64,000 nucleotides of DNA from Shewanella sp. GD04112 (GCF_029835735.1 NZ_JAOEAL010000001.1:2852001-2916000), one strand, 5' to 3'. Counted from the first letter of the stretch, positions 8,370 to 17,414 are shown. Made by a program: numbers and translations. The notes: generated by a model not told the origin, from the sequence alone.

Positions 8370-9926
8370 TTGGTTGCCACACATTCACAACCGCGACACT
8401 TTGTCGCTATCGACATGGGCTCGAACAGTTTTCATCTGGTTATCGCCCGTGAGCAAGACGGCAGCTTGCAAATATTGCACAAAGAAAAACAACAAGTTCA
8501 GTTAGCGACAGGCCTCAATACGCAGAACATCCTCAGCGTGGATGCTATCGAGCGCGGCCTCAATTGCCTGCGGGACTTTAATCAGCGTTTTTCCAATCTC
8601 GACCAAGCCCAAGTGCGTTTAGTCGCCACTCACACCCTGAGGGTAGCCAAAAACCGTGAGCAGTTTATTGAAGCGGCGCTCAGCATAATGCCCTATCCGG
8701 TGGAGGTGATTTCTGGCCACGAGGAAGCGCGCCTTATCTATAACGGCATTGCCCAAAGCCAAGTGCTTGGTAAACGCAATATCGTGATCGACATTGGTGG
8801 CGGCTCGACCGAAGTGGTTCTCGGGCAAAAAAATACCCCCACCCATTTATCGAGCCTGCGCTGTGGCTGCGTGAGTTTTAACGAGCGCTTTTTTATCGAT
8901 GGCCAAATCACGCCAGCCTCATTTCGCGGAGCCCAAAGCGCCGCCGATAAACAATTTGCCTCGCTCTCAAAGGAATATTTCAGCGGCGATTGGGACCTAG
9001 TGCTTGGTAGCTCAGGCACAGTCAAAGCCATTTGCGAAGCGATTCAGGAAGACCATGGCGATGAAATCGTCACCCTCGCCCGCCTCAAACAATTAAAGCT
9101 GAAACTGATTAAGTGCGGACACATCAGCCAAGTGCAATTTGCTAATGTCGATGATAAACGCACGCCGCTCGTGCCCGCTGGCCTTGCCATTTTAATCAGC
9201 TTTTTTAGGCGCTTACCCATTGAGCAATTGGAGTTTAGTCCGGGCGCCCTGCGCGAAGGCGTACTCTACGAATTAGCGAAAATCGGCCAATATCAAGATA
9301 TTCGCCACCGTACAGTTGAAAGCATCGCCCAGCTTTACCATGTGGATATGCCCCATGCGGCCAAAGTGCGGGACACCGCCATGGCGCTGTTTGAGCAGGT
9401 CGCCGATGAATGGGGATTAAGGCCCCATGCACGTTTGCTCTCCTACGCCGCCACCTTGCATGAGATAGGGCTGCACATTAACTCAAAGGCATTGCATAAA
9501 CACGGCGCTTATATCATTAGCAACAGCGACTTACCCGGCTTTAGCGAGGCGCTGCAACAGGATTTAGCCAGACTGATTGCCAACCACCGTAAGAAACCCA
9601 ATGAATTACTACTGGCCGAATTAGAACCTAGCCACAAACTCACCCTCATTCGTCTCGCCTGTCTGCTGCGCTTGGCGGTGTTAGTGCATTTAGGCCGAAT
9701 TGCCAAAGCCCTAGTGCTTGAGAAAATCCAAGTGGTTCCTGATGGCCTCATGCTAGTGCTACCCAGCCATAAACGTAAAATCAGTTTGTTTATGAAAGAT
9801 TTGCAGCGTGAACAAAAACAGATGGCGGCTTTAGGGATGCAGCTGCGTTTAGTCTCTAGCCTTGGGCTGAATCAGGATAAAAATCTCGAGGTAAAAGACG
9901 ACACACTGAACGCCGTCGCCAGCTAA
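8370..9926 (+). CDS. ppx: Exopolyphosphatase
   Basis: Ppx/GppA phosphatase of 518 residues that removes phosphate from the ends of polyphosphate (GppA-like pppGpp hydrolysis is an alternative). N-terminal actin-like ATPase motifs FVAIDMGSNSFHLVIA and IVIDIGGGSTEVVLG, then the HD-like C-terminal domain with LHEIGLHIN. Start is TTG, with TAAGGATAA upstream; the next in-frame Met is too far inside the conserved fold. Position directly behind ppk favours Ppx over GppA. Confidence 0.92.
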   Translation: MVATHSQPRHFVAIDMGSNSFHLVIAREQDGSLQILHKEKQQVQLATGLNTQNILSVDAIERGLNCLRDFNQRFSNLDQAQVRLVATHTLRVAKNREQFIEAALSIMPYPVEVISGHEEARLIYNGIAQSQVLGKRNIVIDIGGGSTEVVLGQKNTPTHLSSLRCGCVSFNERFFIDGQITPASFRGAQSAADKQFASLSKEYFSGDWDLVLGSSGTVKAICEAIQEDHGDEIVTLARLKQLKLKLIKCGHISQVQFANVDDKRTPLVPAGLAILISFFRRLPIEQLEFSPGALREGVLYELAKIGQYQDIRHRTVESIAQLYHVDMPHAAKVRDTAMALFEQVADEWGLRPHARLLSYAATLHEIGLHINSKALHKHGAYIISNSDLPGFSEALQQDLARLIANHRKKPNELLLAELEPSHKLTLIRLACLLRLAVLVHLGRIAKALVLEKIQVVPDGLMLVLPSHKRKISLFMKDLQREQKQMAALGMQLRLVSSLGLNQDKNLEVKDDTLNAVAS

Positions 9927-9963
9927 TCTATTCGTCCTTTCTCATCCCTTCTAATCCTTCATC

Positions 9964-9988
9964 CCTTAGTGCCGTTAACGCACTAAGG
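9964..9988. terminator. Hairpin between convergent ppx and channel gene
   Basis: Perfect nine-base stem CCTTAGTGC / GCACTAAGG around a seven-base loop. It lacks a T tract on either side, so termination is likely but not certain. Confidence 0.45.
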
Positions 9989-10005
9989 AATGAAAGACTC
10001 TCCAA

Positions 10006-10875
10006 TTACTTATCCCCTTTCCCGTGGGGCGCTTCGAGCTTATCCAACTCACAACCGCAACGATTACAATAGGTGGCATCGAGATCGTGGCCCATCTTAT
10101 GACATTGATTGCAGGAACGCAGATCCCTATGCCGGCCCACTTCTTGGGAAATTTCCGCGGTTAAAATCCCCGTTGGGATCGCAATAATCGAATAACCCAG
10201 CAACATAGTAAAAGCCGCAATCGCTTGACCTAATTCGGTTTTCGGCGTGATATCGCCGTAACCCACAGTGGTGATTGTCACAATTGTCCAATAGACGGAT
10301 TTGGGAATAGAGCTAAAGCCATTCTCAGGACCTTCGACTACATACATCACGGCGCTTAACACCATGATGATTAAACTCACCGAGAAGAAAAACAAAAACA
10401 CCTTGCGGCTCGATTGCAACATGGCCTTGAGCAGCAGATTACCTTCGCTTAAATAGCGCAGTAGTTTCAGTACCCTAAAGATCCTAAAGAGGCGCAGCAC
10501 CCTGATCACTAAGGTGAAATTCGCCCCTGGAATAAACAGCGCCAGATAACTCGGCAATACTGACAATAAATCCACTAAACCGTAAAAGCTGCGGGCATAC
10601 AACACAGGATGGGTCGCGCAGTACAACCTTAAACCATATTCAATGGTAAAAATCAGCGTGAACACCCACTCTAAGACGCGAATGATGTGCCCATAATCTT
10701 GGTGAACCGCTTCGACTGTATCGAGGAACACCAGCGCAACACTCAGCACAATACAGACCATTAAGCCAATATCAAAATAGCGCCCTGCGGGCGTATCTGT
10801 GCCAAAAATAATAGTGCGTAGCTGGCGTTTTAATGGGCTTTCGGTGTCTGGTTTTTCAGGCGACAGATCTGACAT
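10006..10875 (-). CDS. Voltage-gated-type potassium channel with C-terminal zinc ribbon
   Basis: Inner-membrane ion channel, 289 residues from the ATG at 10875 (AAGGAA upstream); an ATG at 10935 in the same frame would add 20 residues. Six membrane helices: S1-S3, an arginine-bearing S4 (VIRVLRLFRIFRVLKLLRYL), then the pore with selectivity filter TVGYGD. After the last helix comes a short tail with CNQCHKMGHDLDATYCNRCGC, two CxxC pairs forming a probable zinc ribbon. The pore and voltage sensor are clear; the ligand or partner of the ribbon is unknown. Convergent with ppx. Confidence 0.88.
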   Translation of the reverse strand: MSDLSPEKPDTESPLKRQLRTIIFGTDTPAGRYFDIGLMVCIVLSVALVFLDTVEAVHQDYGHIIRVLEWVFTLIFTIEYGLRLYCATHPVLYARSFYGLVDLLSVLPSYLALFIPGANFTLVIRVLRLFRIFRVLKLLRYLSEGNLLLKAMLQSSRKVFLFFFSVSLIIMVLSAVMYVVEGPENGFSSIPKSVYWTIVTITTVGYGDITPKTELGQAIAAFTMLLGYSIIAIPTGILTAEISQEVGRHRDLRSCNQCHKMGHDLDATYCNRCGCELDKLEAPHGKGDK

Positions 10876-11032
10876 AGGGGAAAACTTCCTTGCGATAAAA
10901 AGCGTTATCTTTTCCAAATCCCCAAAGTCTGCCATGCAATTGCCACTAGCTCAAAATTATCTACTCACATAGACATAAAATTGCGGTATGATGCGCGAAA
11001 AACCTATATCTGCGTCATTTTTAGAGGAAGAC

Positions 11033-11548
11033 ATGCGCGTACCCCTACTCACTAAAACAATTACTGTGGCCATGACTCTCGCCGCACTGATTTCACCCCA
11101 AGTGCTCGCCTCATCGGGTATAGGTAAAGTCGATTTAGTGGTGATCACTAAGTCTGAGTCCAATATGGCGCTGTTAAGGGACGGCAAAATCCTCAAGCAA
11201 TATCGTATTGCCATGGGTGACTTGCCGACGGGCCACAAGTTAACTGAAGGCGACCAACGTACGCCGCAGGGCCGTTATATTCTGGACTATAAAAAATCCG
11301 ATAGCGCCTATTACAAGTCGATCCACATTTCTTATCCCAATGAAGAAGATAAGTTAAGAGCCAAGGCGCTGGGGATCCGCCCGGGCGGCATGATCATGAT
11401 CCACGGCCAGAACCCTCGTTCACCTCTCTCGCCCGAGCAGGCGCAGCAATACAACTGGACCGACGGTTGTATCGCCATTACCAACGCCGAGATGGATGAA
11501 GTGTGGAAAGCCGTCGATGAAGGCACGCCCATTGAGATTTGGCCCTAA
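11033..11548 (+). CDS. L,D-transpeptidase family protein (YkuD domain)
   Basis: Secreted enzyme of 171 residues with a signal peptide ending ISPQVLA. The YkuD catalytic pattern is present: IMIHGQN followed by the nucleophile motif WTDGCIAITNAEMDEV. Such enzymes form 3-3 peptidoglycan crosslinks or attach proteins to peptidoglycan by way of an active-site Cys. The chosen ATG is preceded by AGAGGAAG; an upstream in-frame ATG would add 15 residues before the signal peptide. Only the catalytic domain is present, with no LysM or PG-binding domain, as in the YafK/ErfK-like short forms. Confidence 0.88.
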   Translation: MRVPLLTKTITVAMTLAALISPQVLASSGIGKVDLVVITKSESNMALLRDGKILKQYRIAMGDLPTGHKLTEGDQRTPQGRYILDYKKSDSAYYKSIHISYPNEEDKLRAKALGIRPGGMIMIHGQNPRSPLSPEQAQQYNWTDGCIAITNAEMDEVWKAVDEGTPIEIWP

Positions 11549-11577
11549 GCGCTAAGCTTGATTAGCCTATGCGACTC

Positions 11578-11604
11578 AACGCCCAGTCAAATGGGCGTTT
11601 TTAT
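11578..11604 (+). terminator. Terminator after L,D-transpeptidase gene
   Basis: AACGCCCA / TGGGCGTT stem of eight pairs with a six-base loop and a TTTATTT tail. Confidence 0.85.
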
Positions 11605-11631
11605 TTGTATTCCCCGCTTTAAGGATGTTTT

Positions 11632-12240
11632 ATGTCAACAATCACTACAGAGGCTGCGGTATTCGGCTACACCACCTTAGAACAGACATGGCCAGAGTTT
11701 GAGGCGAAGATCCTCACGTTTCTTGGCAGATTAGGCTTAGCGGACAAGGCACTGCATTGCGATCATGTCGCCTTGAGAGTGAACAGCATCGCAGCTGCCG
11801 ATGCACTCAAGCAGGCCTTTAGCGCACACGGGCGGATCATCTCGGATAATCAAATTAATGGCCGCACGATCCTTATCATCGAACTGGATAAGCCCCTAAA
11901 ATTAGGCAGCTTTAGCATTGACTGCGTCGAGCTGCCCTATCCCGGCGATACCCTCTATCCACAAGAAGGCTGGGAACATATCGAACTGGTACTGCCATCG
12001 ACGGCACAGGACTGCGACGGTCTAAGCCAAGAGCTGGCTCAGTTGAGTCCATCACTTGTGCCCTTACTCCAAGGGCAAGCGGCATCCTTAACCGAAGCGC
12101 CGATAAAAGTGAAATTCAGCTCGCCCAAGGGTGATAAAGAACGCTTAGCCAACCCCACCATTGCCTTTAAACAAGCCGATGTCTGTATCAAAATTCACCC
12201 GCACAGCATTAAAGCAGTTATCGCCAGCGAACAGGACTAA
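11632..12240 (+). CDS. yecM: YecM-like VOC superfamily protein
   Basis: Protein of 202 residues resembling E. coli YecM, a member of the glyoxalase/vicinal oxygen chelate fold with no proven reaction. Visible features: a first beta-alpha module with DHVALRVN near residue 45, and a second with EGWEHIELVLP near residue 115; such His/Glu positions bind a metal in relatives. ATG is preceded by AAGGATG. Lies alone between a terminator and an unrelated small gene. Confidence 0.75.
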   Translation: MSTITTEAAVFGYTTLEQTWPEFEAKILTFLGRLGLADKALHCDHVALRVNSIAAADALKQAFSAHGRIISDNQINGRTILIIELDKPLKLGSFSIDCVELPYPGDTLYPQEGWEHIELVLPSTAQDCDGLSQELAQLSPSLVPLLQGQAASLTEAPIKVKFSSPKGDKERLANPTIAFKQADVCIKIHPHSIKAVIASEQD

Positions 12241-12476
12241 CGGAAACCGCAATCTATGTGCGCTCCTTCTCGCAGGGAGTGTGAGCCCTATACCAATTAC
12301 TGACAATCGCTTGCACAAAACAGGCAGTTTGAGAAAAAGTCAGCAACAATAAAGGGGGAAATAGTCTAGTGTATGACTATTAACGCTTTGATTCGCCATT
12401 AGGTTTTATCGAGTTTTGTGTTATCGACCACGGGAATGCCAGCAGGCTTCCCGTGATATCCATAAGGACGCAGCGC

Positions 12477-12737
12477 ATGAAACCCCACAAGCATGAAGCA
12501 CAGCTACTCAAACTCGCCTTGGAGATTGGTATCGGCTACGCTAAAAAACGCGGTTTTGATGACTTTGACAAAGGTGTGTCGCCCAAGGATAAAGTGGAAT
12601 GTATTTATCGGCTGTTAGTGACCGATAATTTGATCCAACCCTTAGCCAAAGATAAGGAAGATGGCCCAAATATGAAGCACAAGCTGGTACTGTGGATCAT
12701 CCGCCATCTGCCGACGGATCACCCGTTATTGCAATAA
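12477..12737 (+). CDS. Small conserved protein, DUF5062-like
   Basis: Soluble basic protein of 86 residues. The segments KHEAQLLKLALEIG, YAKKRGFDDF, SPKDKVECIYRLLV and KHKLVLWIIRHLP match my memory of the DUF5062 family of Vibrio and Shewanella, of unknown function. I chose the ATG preceded by AAGGA at 12464; an in-frame start eight codons upstream has no ribosome-binding site. Ends at a strong terminator shared with the convergent M23 gene. Confidence 0.7.
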   Translation: MKPHKHEAQLLKLALEIGIGYAKKRGFDDFDKGVSPKDKVECIYRLLVTDNLIQPLAKDKEDGPNMKHKLVLWIIRHLPTDHPLLQ

Positions 12738-12753
12738 GCACTCAAACATAAAA

Positions 12754-12781
12754 ACAGGGCGCCAATGATTGGGCGCCCTGT
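12754..12781. terminator. Bidirectional terminator
   Basis: Ten-base perfect stem ACAGGGCGCC / GGCGCCCTGT, loop of eight, between two convergent genes; A-rich on the left, which gives U residues for the minus-strand transcript. Confidence 0.8.
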
Positions 12782-12807
12782 ATGTAAATAAGAGATAGAC
12801 TCGGGAG

Positions 12808-13719
12808 TTACTTCGCGACTTTTTGTGCTTTTTCCGCCGCCAGCACAGTCGCCATAGATGGCACTATGGTTGTCGGATCGAGTCGCATTTGAAACCAGTT
12901 CACACGCCAATCTAAATGCGGGCCATTCGCTCGCCCTGTCGCGCCGACTTCTGCCACGGCTTGGCCCTGCTTAACGGTTTCGCCCGCATAGACATAGAGT
13001 TTGCTTAAGTGCAAAAAGCTTGAACTCACGCCATAGCCATGGTCGATAATCATAGTGCCGCCCGAATAAAACATATCGGGAACCGACAGGCTGATCACGC
13101 CATCGGCAGGCGCGACGACCACAGTACCGGTTTTCGCAGCGACATCCACCCCAAAATGGGGGGTGCCAGGCACATCGTTATAAATCCGCTGACTGCCATA
13201 GACGCCTGAGATCCTGCCGGTTAATGGCCAAATAAACGACTGTAAAAATGCCGTTTGCTCGCTAAACGTGCCACGGGCCGCTTTCACCTGCGCCGTATCT
13301 TTGGCCGCTCGCTCCTGCGCTACGGGATCGGGCTTCATGATTTTATTGCTGATGCCCTTAACGCTCTGAATATTGTATTCGCGCTTAGTGACACTGAGCG
13401 GTTTGACTTCGGTTAAGCCATCGGGATAGACCAAGCGTAGTTCTTGACTCAGCTGCGCATCCCTATCAAAACCAAAGGCAAAATGACCATCTGGCGTCAC
13501 TTTTAAAGCCTCACCGTTAAGACTTATCTGCGTGCCCGCCGGCGCTTTACCACGAATTAACGCGCCCTGCTCAAATTGCCCTTCAAAGCTCACCTGCGCC
13601 TGAGCCGATAAGCTAAACAGGCTTAAGAGCGACAAGACTGCCGCCTTACAACTAAGCGATGGTGTATTCGGTAAAGTTTTTAACAACTTAGGTAGGGCAT
13701 TGGGTACGGCGTTTAGCAT
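12808..13719 (-). CDS. M23 family metallopeptidase, secreted
   Basis: Peptidoglycan-type endopeptidase of 303 residues with a signal peptide (hydrophobic LLSLFSLSAQAQ near residue 40). A beta-rich N-terminal region is followed by the M23/LytM domain (about 165-290). The first zinc motif HFGVDVAAKTGT is intact. The second reads GPHLDWRVNW, where the usual HxH is HLD; the GPHLDWR form occurs in a recognisable M23 subgroup, so activity is not excluded. Start is uncertain within the N-terminal 25 residues. Likely cleaves crosslinks in the periplasm or regulates amidases. Confidence 0.85.
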   Translation of the reverse strand: MLNAVPNALPKLLKTLPNTPSLSCKAAVLSLLSLFSLSAQAQVSFEGQFEQGALIRGKAPAGTQISLNGEALKVTPDGHFAFGFDRDAQLSQELRLVYPDGLTEVKPLSVTKREYNIQSVKGISNKIMKPDPVAQERAAKDTAQVKAARGTFSEQTAFLQSFIWPLTGRISGVYGSQRIYNDVPGTPHFGVDVAAKTGTVVVAPADGVISLSVPDMFYSGGTMIIDHGYGVSSSFLHLSKLYVYAGETVKQGQAVAEVGATGRANGPHLDWRVNWFQMRLDPTTIVPSMATVLAAEKAQKVAK

Positions 13720-13745
13720 CTTCTCAAAAATCCTTATTCAAACAA

Positions 13746-13770
13746 TAACGCCCTAAAGATTAGGGCGTTA
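13746..13770 (-). terminator. Terminator downstream of the pterin-synthase-like gene
   Basis: Eleven-base stem TAACGCCCTAA / TTAGGGCGTTA with a three-base loop, in the 68-bp gap between two minus-strand genes. Confidence 0.7.
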
Positions 13771-13787
13771 TAAAAAAATCGACAGGG

Positions 13788-14663
13788 TTAATTGCCTTTG
13801 CTCACTATGGCACCTTTACCCACACCTTCGTAGGCAATCACAGTAAATTGGCTCGATGGCACTTTTGCTACTAACGTGGTCGCCATATAGTCGGCCAGCA
13901 ATTCAACCGTGGTATCGTGCGGGATCAAATCACAACATTCCTTGGGCATGGCCAGTTGGAAATCCCCCTGCGGCGCTTGATAGTGGAAACCATAATGGCT
14001 GTCATCACTGATCCGCGTTTGTGGCGATAGGTTTAAGGTCTTCACTGACACTAAATCCTCCTCGCTACCGAGGTAGATATCGTGCCAACGCTTGGCCCAA
14101 TATTCATCCCATTTCGGTGCCGGAATACCGTTTTCAAACACTTGAATTGGGCTGCGATGACCATGGGCAATCCGCTGGCAATTGCCATCGTGTTTACGTA
14201 AACCATGGCTGTAATGATAGTAAGGCGAATTGAGGATCTCATGCCTTAAGGTGAGGCTAATACCTTCAACATTATCGGGCAGAGTTTCCCGCAGTGCTTT
14301 TTGTAAAAAGGCGTTAACGCTTGGAATATCAATCTGTTCAGATGGAACGAGTGCAAAGGCTTGAGAAGGACAAGCTAAGTGGATCTCACCGAGCGCGCTA
14401 TCGAAATCCATCCATACCCGATCGCCCTGTTGCTGCCAACGCACACCACTGTAGGCGGTCGGTACCAATAAACGATGATCGGCCACCGCATCAATTGTCT
14501 GCTTGATGGTCCGTTTCACTTTAGCGAAATCGAGCACCATATTTTGCTCGTCTAAACCGCCTTCTAATACCACATCGACAATCCAGCTTTCCCCTACCAT
14601 GCCACGCTTTGGGCAAAGATAGGAAAAATCGATCACGGTTAAATCTTTTACAAACAGTTGCAT
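13788..14663 (-). CDS. 6-pyruvoyl-tetrahydropterin synthase / QueD family protein, two fused domains
   Basis: Protein of 291 residues containing two T-fold halves related to 6-pyruvoyl-tetrahydropterin synthase/QueD. The first half carries the family segment NMVLDFAKVKRTIKQTIDAVADHRLL (about 41-66) but lacks the zinc histidines. The second half has the metal site: H153 (YSHGL), H167 and H169 (AHGHR), with C162 as candidate catalytic cysteine. A typical QueD is about 120 residues, so this is a duplicated, partly degenerate form. Substrate is unknown; no queuosine or folate genes adjoin it. Alternative: a metal-dependent T-fold protein with another pterin substrate. Confidence 0.75.
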   Translation of the reverse strand: MQLFVKDLTVIDFSYLCPKRGMVGESWIVDVVLEGGLDEQNMVLDFAKVKRTIKQTIDAVADHRLLVPTAYSGVRWQQQGDRVWMDFDSALGEIHLACPSQAFALVPSEQIDIPSVNAFLQKALRETLPDNVEGISLTLRHEILNSPYYHYSHGLRKHDGNCQRIAHGHRSPIQVFENGIPAPKWDEYWAKRWHDIYLGSEEDLVSVKTLNLSPQTRISDDSHYGFHYQAPQGDFQLAMPKECCDLIPHDTTVELLADYMATTLVAKVPSSQFTVIAYEGVGKGAIVSKGN

Positions 14664-15245
14664 TGACTCTCCTCGGCAGAAAAACAGTCCGCCTTAATAG
14701 GGATTGCGCCACTTAGCGATGGCCGAGCACGCTCACTTGGCCATAACCAAGCTTACCCAAACAGTAAATAAGGATTCTAATCAATTCTGCCTCGCCCCGC
14801 GACAAATGAATCCGCTGTTAGGCGCTTTTTATCTGGATGACACAACAAATGCACAAGCATCGCGTATGAGTTAGCCAATTCGCTGGCTAATTCGATGACT
14901 GAGTGAGCAAAAAGCAAAATGCACTTACGTCACTCGCCCCGCCAAACAACGCGGAAAAATCTCGATAAAGGCGTCAAGGATATCACCGCGGAGCCAATAG
15001 CGATGAATAGACAAGCGTAAATACAGGCTGGTTAATAGATACTCGCGATTAGCAAATAAATGGCTAAACGACACACCACTCACCCTATCGAGATAATCAA
15101 ATAAAAACAGAGAATTAGCTCACAAAAACTTAATCCACAACTGCGATAGACCCAATCGAAACAAGGCGTTATCCCTAAGGCGATTAAGCCGTTAGTATCG
15201 CCCTATAAACCATACATAAAACAAGGTTAATAAGGGAGAGACCAG
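14664..15245. other. Non-coding stretch upstream of the cytochrome c peroxidase gene
   Basis: No convincing gene in 580 bp. A seven-base inverted repeat (TTAGCCA / TGGCTAA) lies at 14871-14890. On the minus strand a frame stays open from 15119 to 14925; it is listed under findings as a possible gene remnant. Confidence 0.6.
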
Positions 15246-16247
15246 ATGATAAAACTCACCGCTATCGCGATCAGTATTATGGCCATGTTAGGCGGACACT
15301 ACGCGGTTGCTGCCGAACCGATTGAAGTGATTACGCCAGCTAAAATCACTGAGCCAGAAAAAGTCGAGCTAGGTAAGATGCTGTTTTTCGAACCCAGACT
15401 GTCGAAATCAGGCTTTATCTCCTGTAATTCTTGCCACAATCTTTCTACTGGCGGCGTGGATGCCCTGCCCACATCGATTGGCCACCATTGGCAAGAAGGT
15501 CCAATTAACTCCCCAACCGTGCTGAACGCCGACTTTATGCTGGCGCAATTCTGGGATGGCCGCGCCAGCGACTTAAAAGAGCAAGCCGCAGGACCGATTG
15601 CCAATCCAAAGGAAATGGGCTTTACCCATGAACTTGCCACCGAAACCATTGCCTCAATGCCCGCATACCGTGCCCGCTTCGCTAAGGTTTATGGCGATGA
15701 AAAAGTCGATATCGATCGTTTAACCGATGCCATTGCCGCCTTCGAAAAAACCTTAGTCACGCCGAATAGCCCATTCGATCAATATCTCTTAGGTAAACAG
15801 GATGCGATTAGCAGCGAGGCCAAAGCGGGTTACCAACTGTTTAAGGACAAAGGTTGTGTCAGCTGCCACAATGGCCCCGCGGTCGGTGGCACTATGTTTA
15901 TGAAGATGGGCCTCATCAAACCATTCCACACCAATAATCCTGCCGAAGGGCGTAAAGGCGTGACGGGCAAAGAAGCCGATAAATATGTGTTTAAAGTACC
16001 GACGCTGCGTAATATCGAGCTCACTTATCCCTACTTCCACGATGGCAGTGTTTGGACGCTCGAAGAAGCGGTAAATACCATGGCGGATATTCAGTTAGGA
16101 CAAAAGCTTACCGACAAAGAAACTAAGGAGATGGTGGCCTTCTTAAATTCGCTCACGGGTGAACAGCCGCAGATTGCCCTACCAATCCTGCCACCATCGA
16201 ATAAAGCGACTCCACGTCCTGTGCCATTTGCAGCAGCTTCCAAGTAA
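15246..16247 (+). CDS. ccpA: Di-heme cytochrome c peroxidase
   Basis: Periplasmic bacterial peroxidase of 333 residues that reduces hydrogen peroxide with electrons from small cytochromes c. A signal peptide ends near YAVAAE. Two heme c attachment sites are visible: C60-N-S-C63-H64 and C204-V-S-C207-H208. KVPTLRNIELTYPYFHDGS near 255 and the surrounding sequence match the CcpA/MauG family. GGGAGA lies upstream of the ATG. In Shewanella this enzyme acts in peroxide defence under low oxygen. Ends in a clear terminator. Confidence 0.95.
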   Translation: MIKLTAIAISIMAMLGGHYAVAAEPIEVITPAKITEPEKVELGKMLFFEPRLSKSGFISCNSCHNLSTGGVDALPTSIGHHWQEGPINSPTVLNADFMLAQFWDGRASDLKEQAAGPIANPKEMGFTHELATETIASMPAYRARFAKVYGDEKVDIDRLTDAIAAFEKTLVTPNSPFDQYLLGKQDAISSEAKAGYQLFKDKGCVSCHNGPAVGGTMFMKMGLIKPFHTNNPAEGRKGVTGKEADKYVFKVPTLRNIELTYPYFHDGSVWTLEEAVNTMADIQLGQKLTDKETKEMVAFLNSLTGEQPQIALPILPPSNKATPRPVPFAAASK

Positions 16248-16292
16248 GTCGAGCTAAGCGGCACTTCAGATAAGTCGCTTTCGCACAAAAGT

Positions 16293-16322
16293 TAAAGGCC
16301 GAGGATTCATCCCCGGCCTTTG
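16293..16322 (+). terminator. Terminator after ccpA
   Basis: AAAGGCCGGGG-type stem (AAAGGCCG.GG / CC.CGGCCTTT) with a T-rich tail; one bulged base. Confidence 0.75.
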
Positions 16323-16385
16323 TGTTTAATGTTTGATGCTAAAAAAACTAACGCTTAAAGCTTAAGCGATATTATCCAAGACGGC

Positions 16386-17414
16386 TTATTCGCCCTTAAG
16401 ACGTCTATCTAACTGATCTTTTAAGTTTGCGGGCACGCCTTTAATCAAGAGCGTGTCGGAAATCGGATCGTAAATCACCCGCTGACCTAAATGGCCACCA
16501 TCGAAACTAATAGTAACGCCGCCACCGGTACCCGAAAACTTCTTTAGCTGTCTTAAGGTCGATTTATCGGCGGGGAATTCTTCATCCAGTTCATAGCTAC
16601 CGCCACGGGCAAAGTCATAGAAAGACTCCATACCTTGGTCGGCGAGTTCATCGGCTAAATCTTTGATCTCAATGTCAGCGCCTTCATCGAAACGCTCAGA
16701 GCAATACTCAAACACTTTGTTACGGCATTGCTGACGTTCTTCTTTAGTAAGATCGCTACTGGCAACAAAATCTTCCACCGCGTTCATTAGGGTCTTATTT
16801 TGCGCCTTGGTATTTACGCCTTCGACACAGCCCATAAAATCGAGGAAGAAGTCCGCCACCTTACGGCCCGCTCGACCACGGATAAAGGAGATGTACTTGC
16901 GGGAATCCTTATCGGCCTGCCATTCGGTAAGATCGATACGCGCCGCTAATTGAATATTGCTTAAATCTAAGTGGTTGTTTTGCGACAGTTCCATATCATC
17001 GAGTACCGTCATCGATGACTTGGCACTCAGCAGCGCCACAAACAAAAAGTCACTCGCCATGCTGGTATAGCAGGACATCAACAGGAATCCGCCTTGGCTA
17101 AAATCATATTTTGCCAACTCTTCCTGCAACAACTTACTGGCTTGGCCGGTAAATTCGACGAAGCCTAAATCCCCTGCACGGTATTCCTGCAGCGCATTCG
17201 AAAACGCCGGATTAGCCTCACCGTCATCACCATGGATACCAAAATAGCCAAATCCTTTGCCGGATTTGCTGGTATAAGTCTGATGCAATTCTTCCAGCAT
17301 CATCTCGACAGCCTGACTGTTCAGCAGAGGTTGAGGACGTAAACGGCAGCGTAATTGCCCCTGACTGTCCTGGGAAATCTCGTGAATAATTGCTTGTTCG
17401 ATGTTAATACTCAT
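16386..17414 (-). CDS. yejK: Nucleoid-associated protein YejK (NdpA)
   Basis: Nucleoid-associated protein of 342 residues (E. coli YejK is 335). N terminus begins MSINIEQAIIHEISQD as in the family; conserved segments include CYTSMASDFLFVALLS, YISFIRGRAGRKVADFFLDFMGC and YDFARGGSYELDEEFP. It binds DNA and has been linked with topoisomerase IV in E. coli. Divergent from yejL 77 bp away, the same arrangement as in enterobacteria. Confidence 0.93.
   Translation of the reverse strand: MSINIEQAIIHEISQDSQGQLRCRLRPQPLLNSQAVEMMLEELHQTYTSKSGKGFGYFGIHGDDGEANPAFSNALQEYRAGDLGFVEFTGQASKLLQEELAKYDFSQGGFLLMSCYTSMASDFLFVALLSAKSSMTVLDDMELSQNNHLDLSNIQLAARIDLTEWQADKDSRKYISFIRGRAGRKVADFFLDFMGCVEGVNTKAQNKTLMNAVEDFVASSDLTKEERQQCRNKVFEYCSERFDEGADIEIKDLADELADQGMESFYDFARGGSYELDEEFPADKSTLRQLKKFSGTGGGVTISFDGGHLGQRVIYDPISDTLLIKGVPANLKDQLDRRLKGE

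Noticed and set aside
14871..14890. Terminator at the TTAGCCA/TGGCTAA hairpin
   Set aside because: Short AT-containing stem without a T tract on either strand and not placed after a gene end.
15083..15122. CRP or FNR site upstream of ccpA
   Set aside because: Only a half site (CTCACA) and a poor ATCAA match are present; not enough to call an operator.
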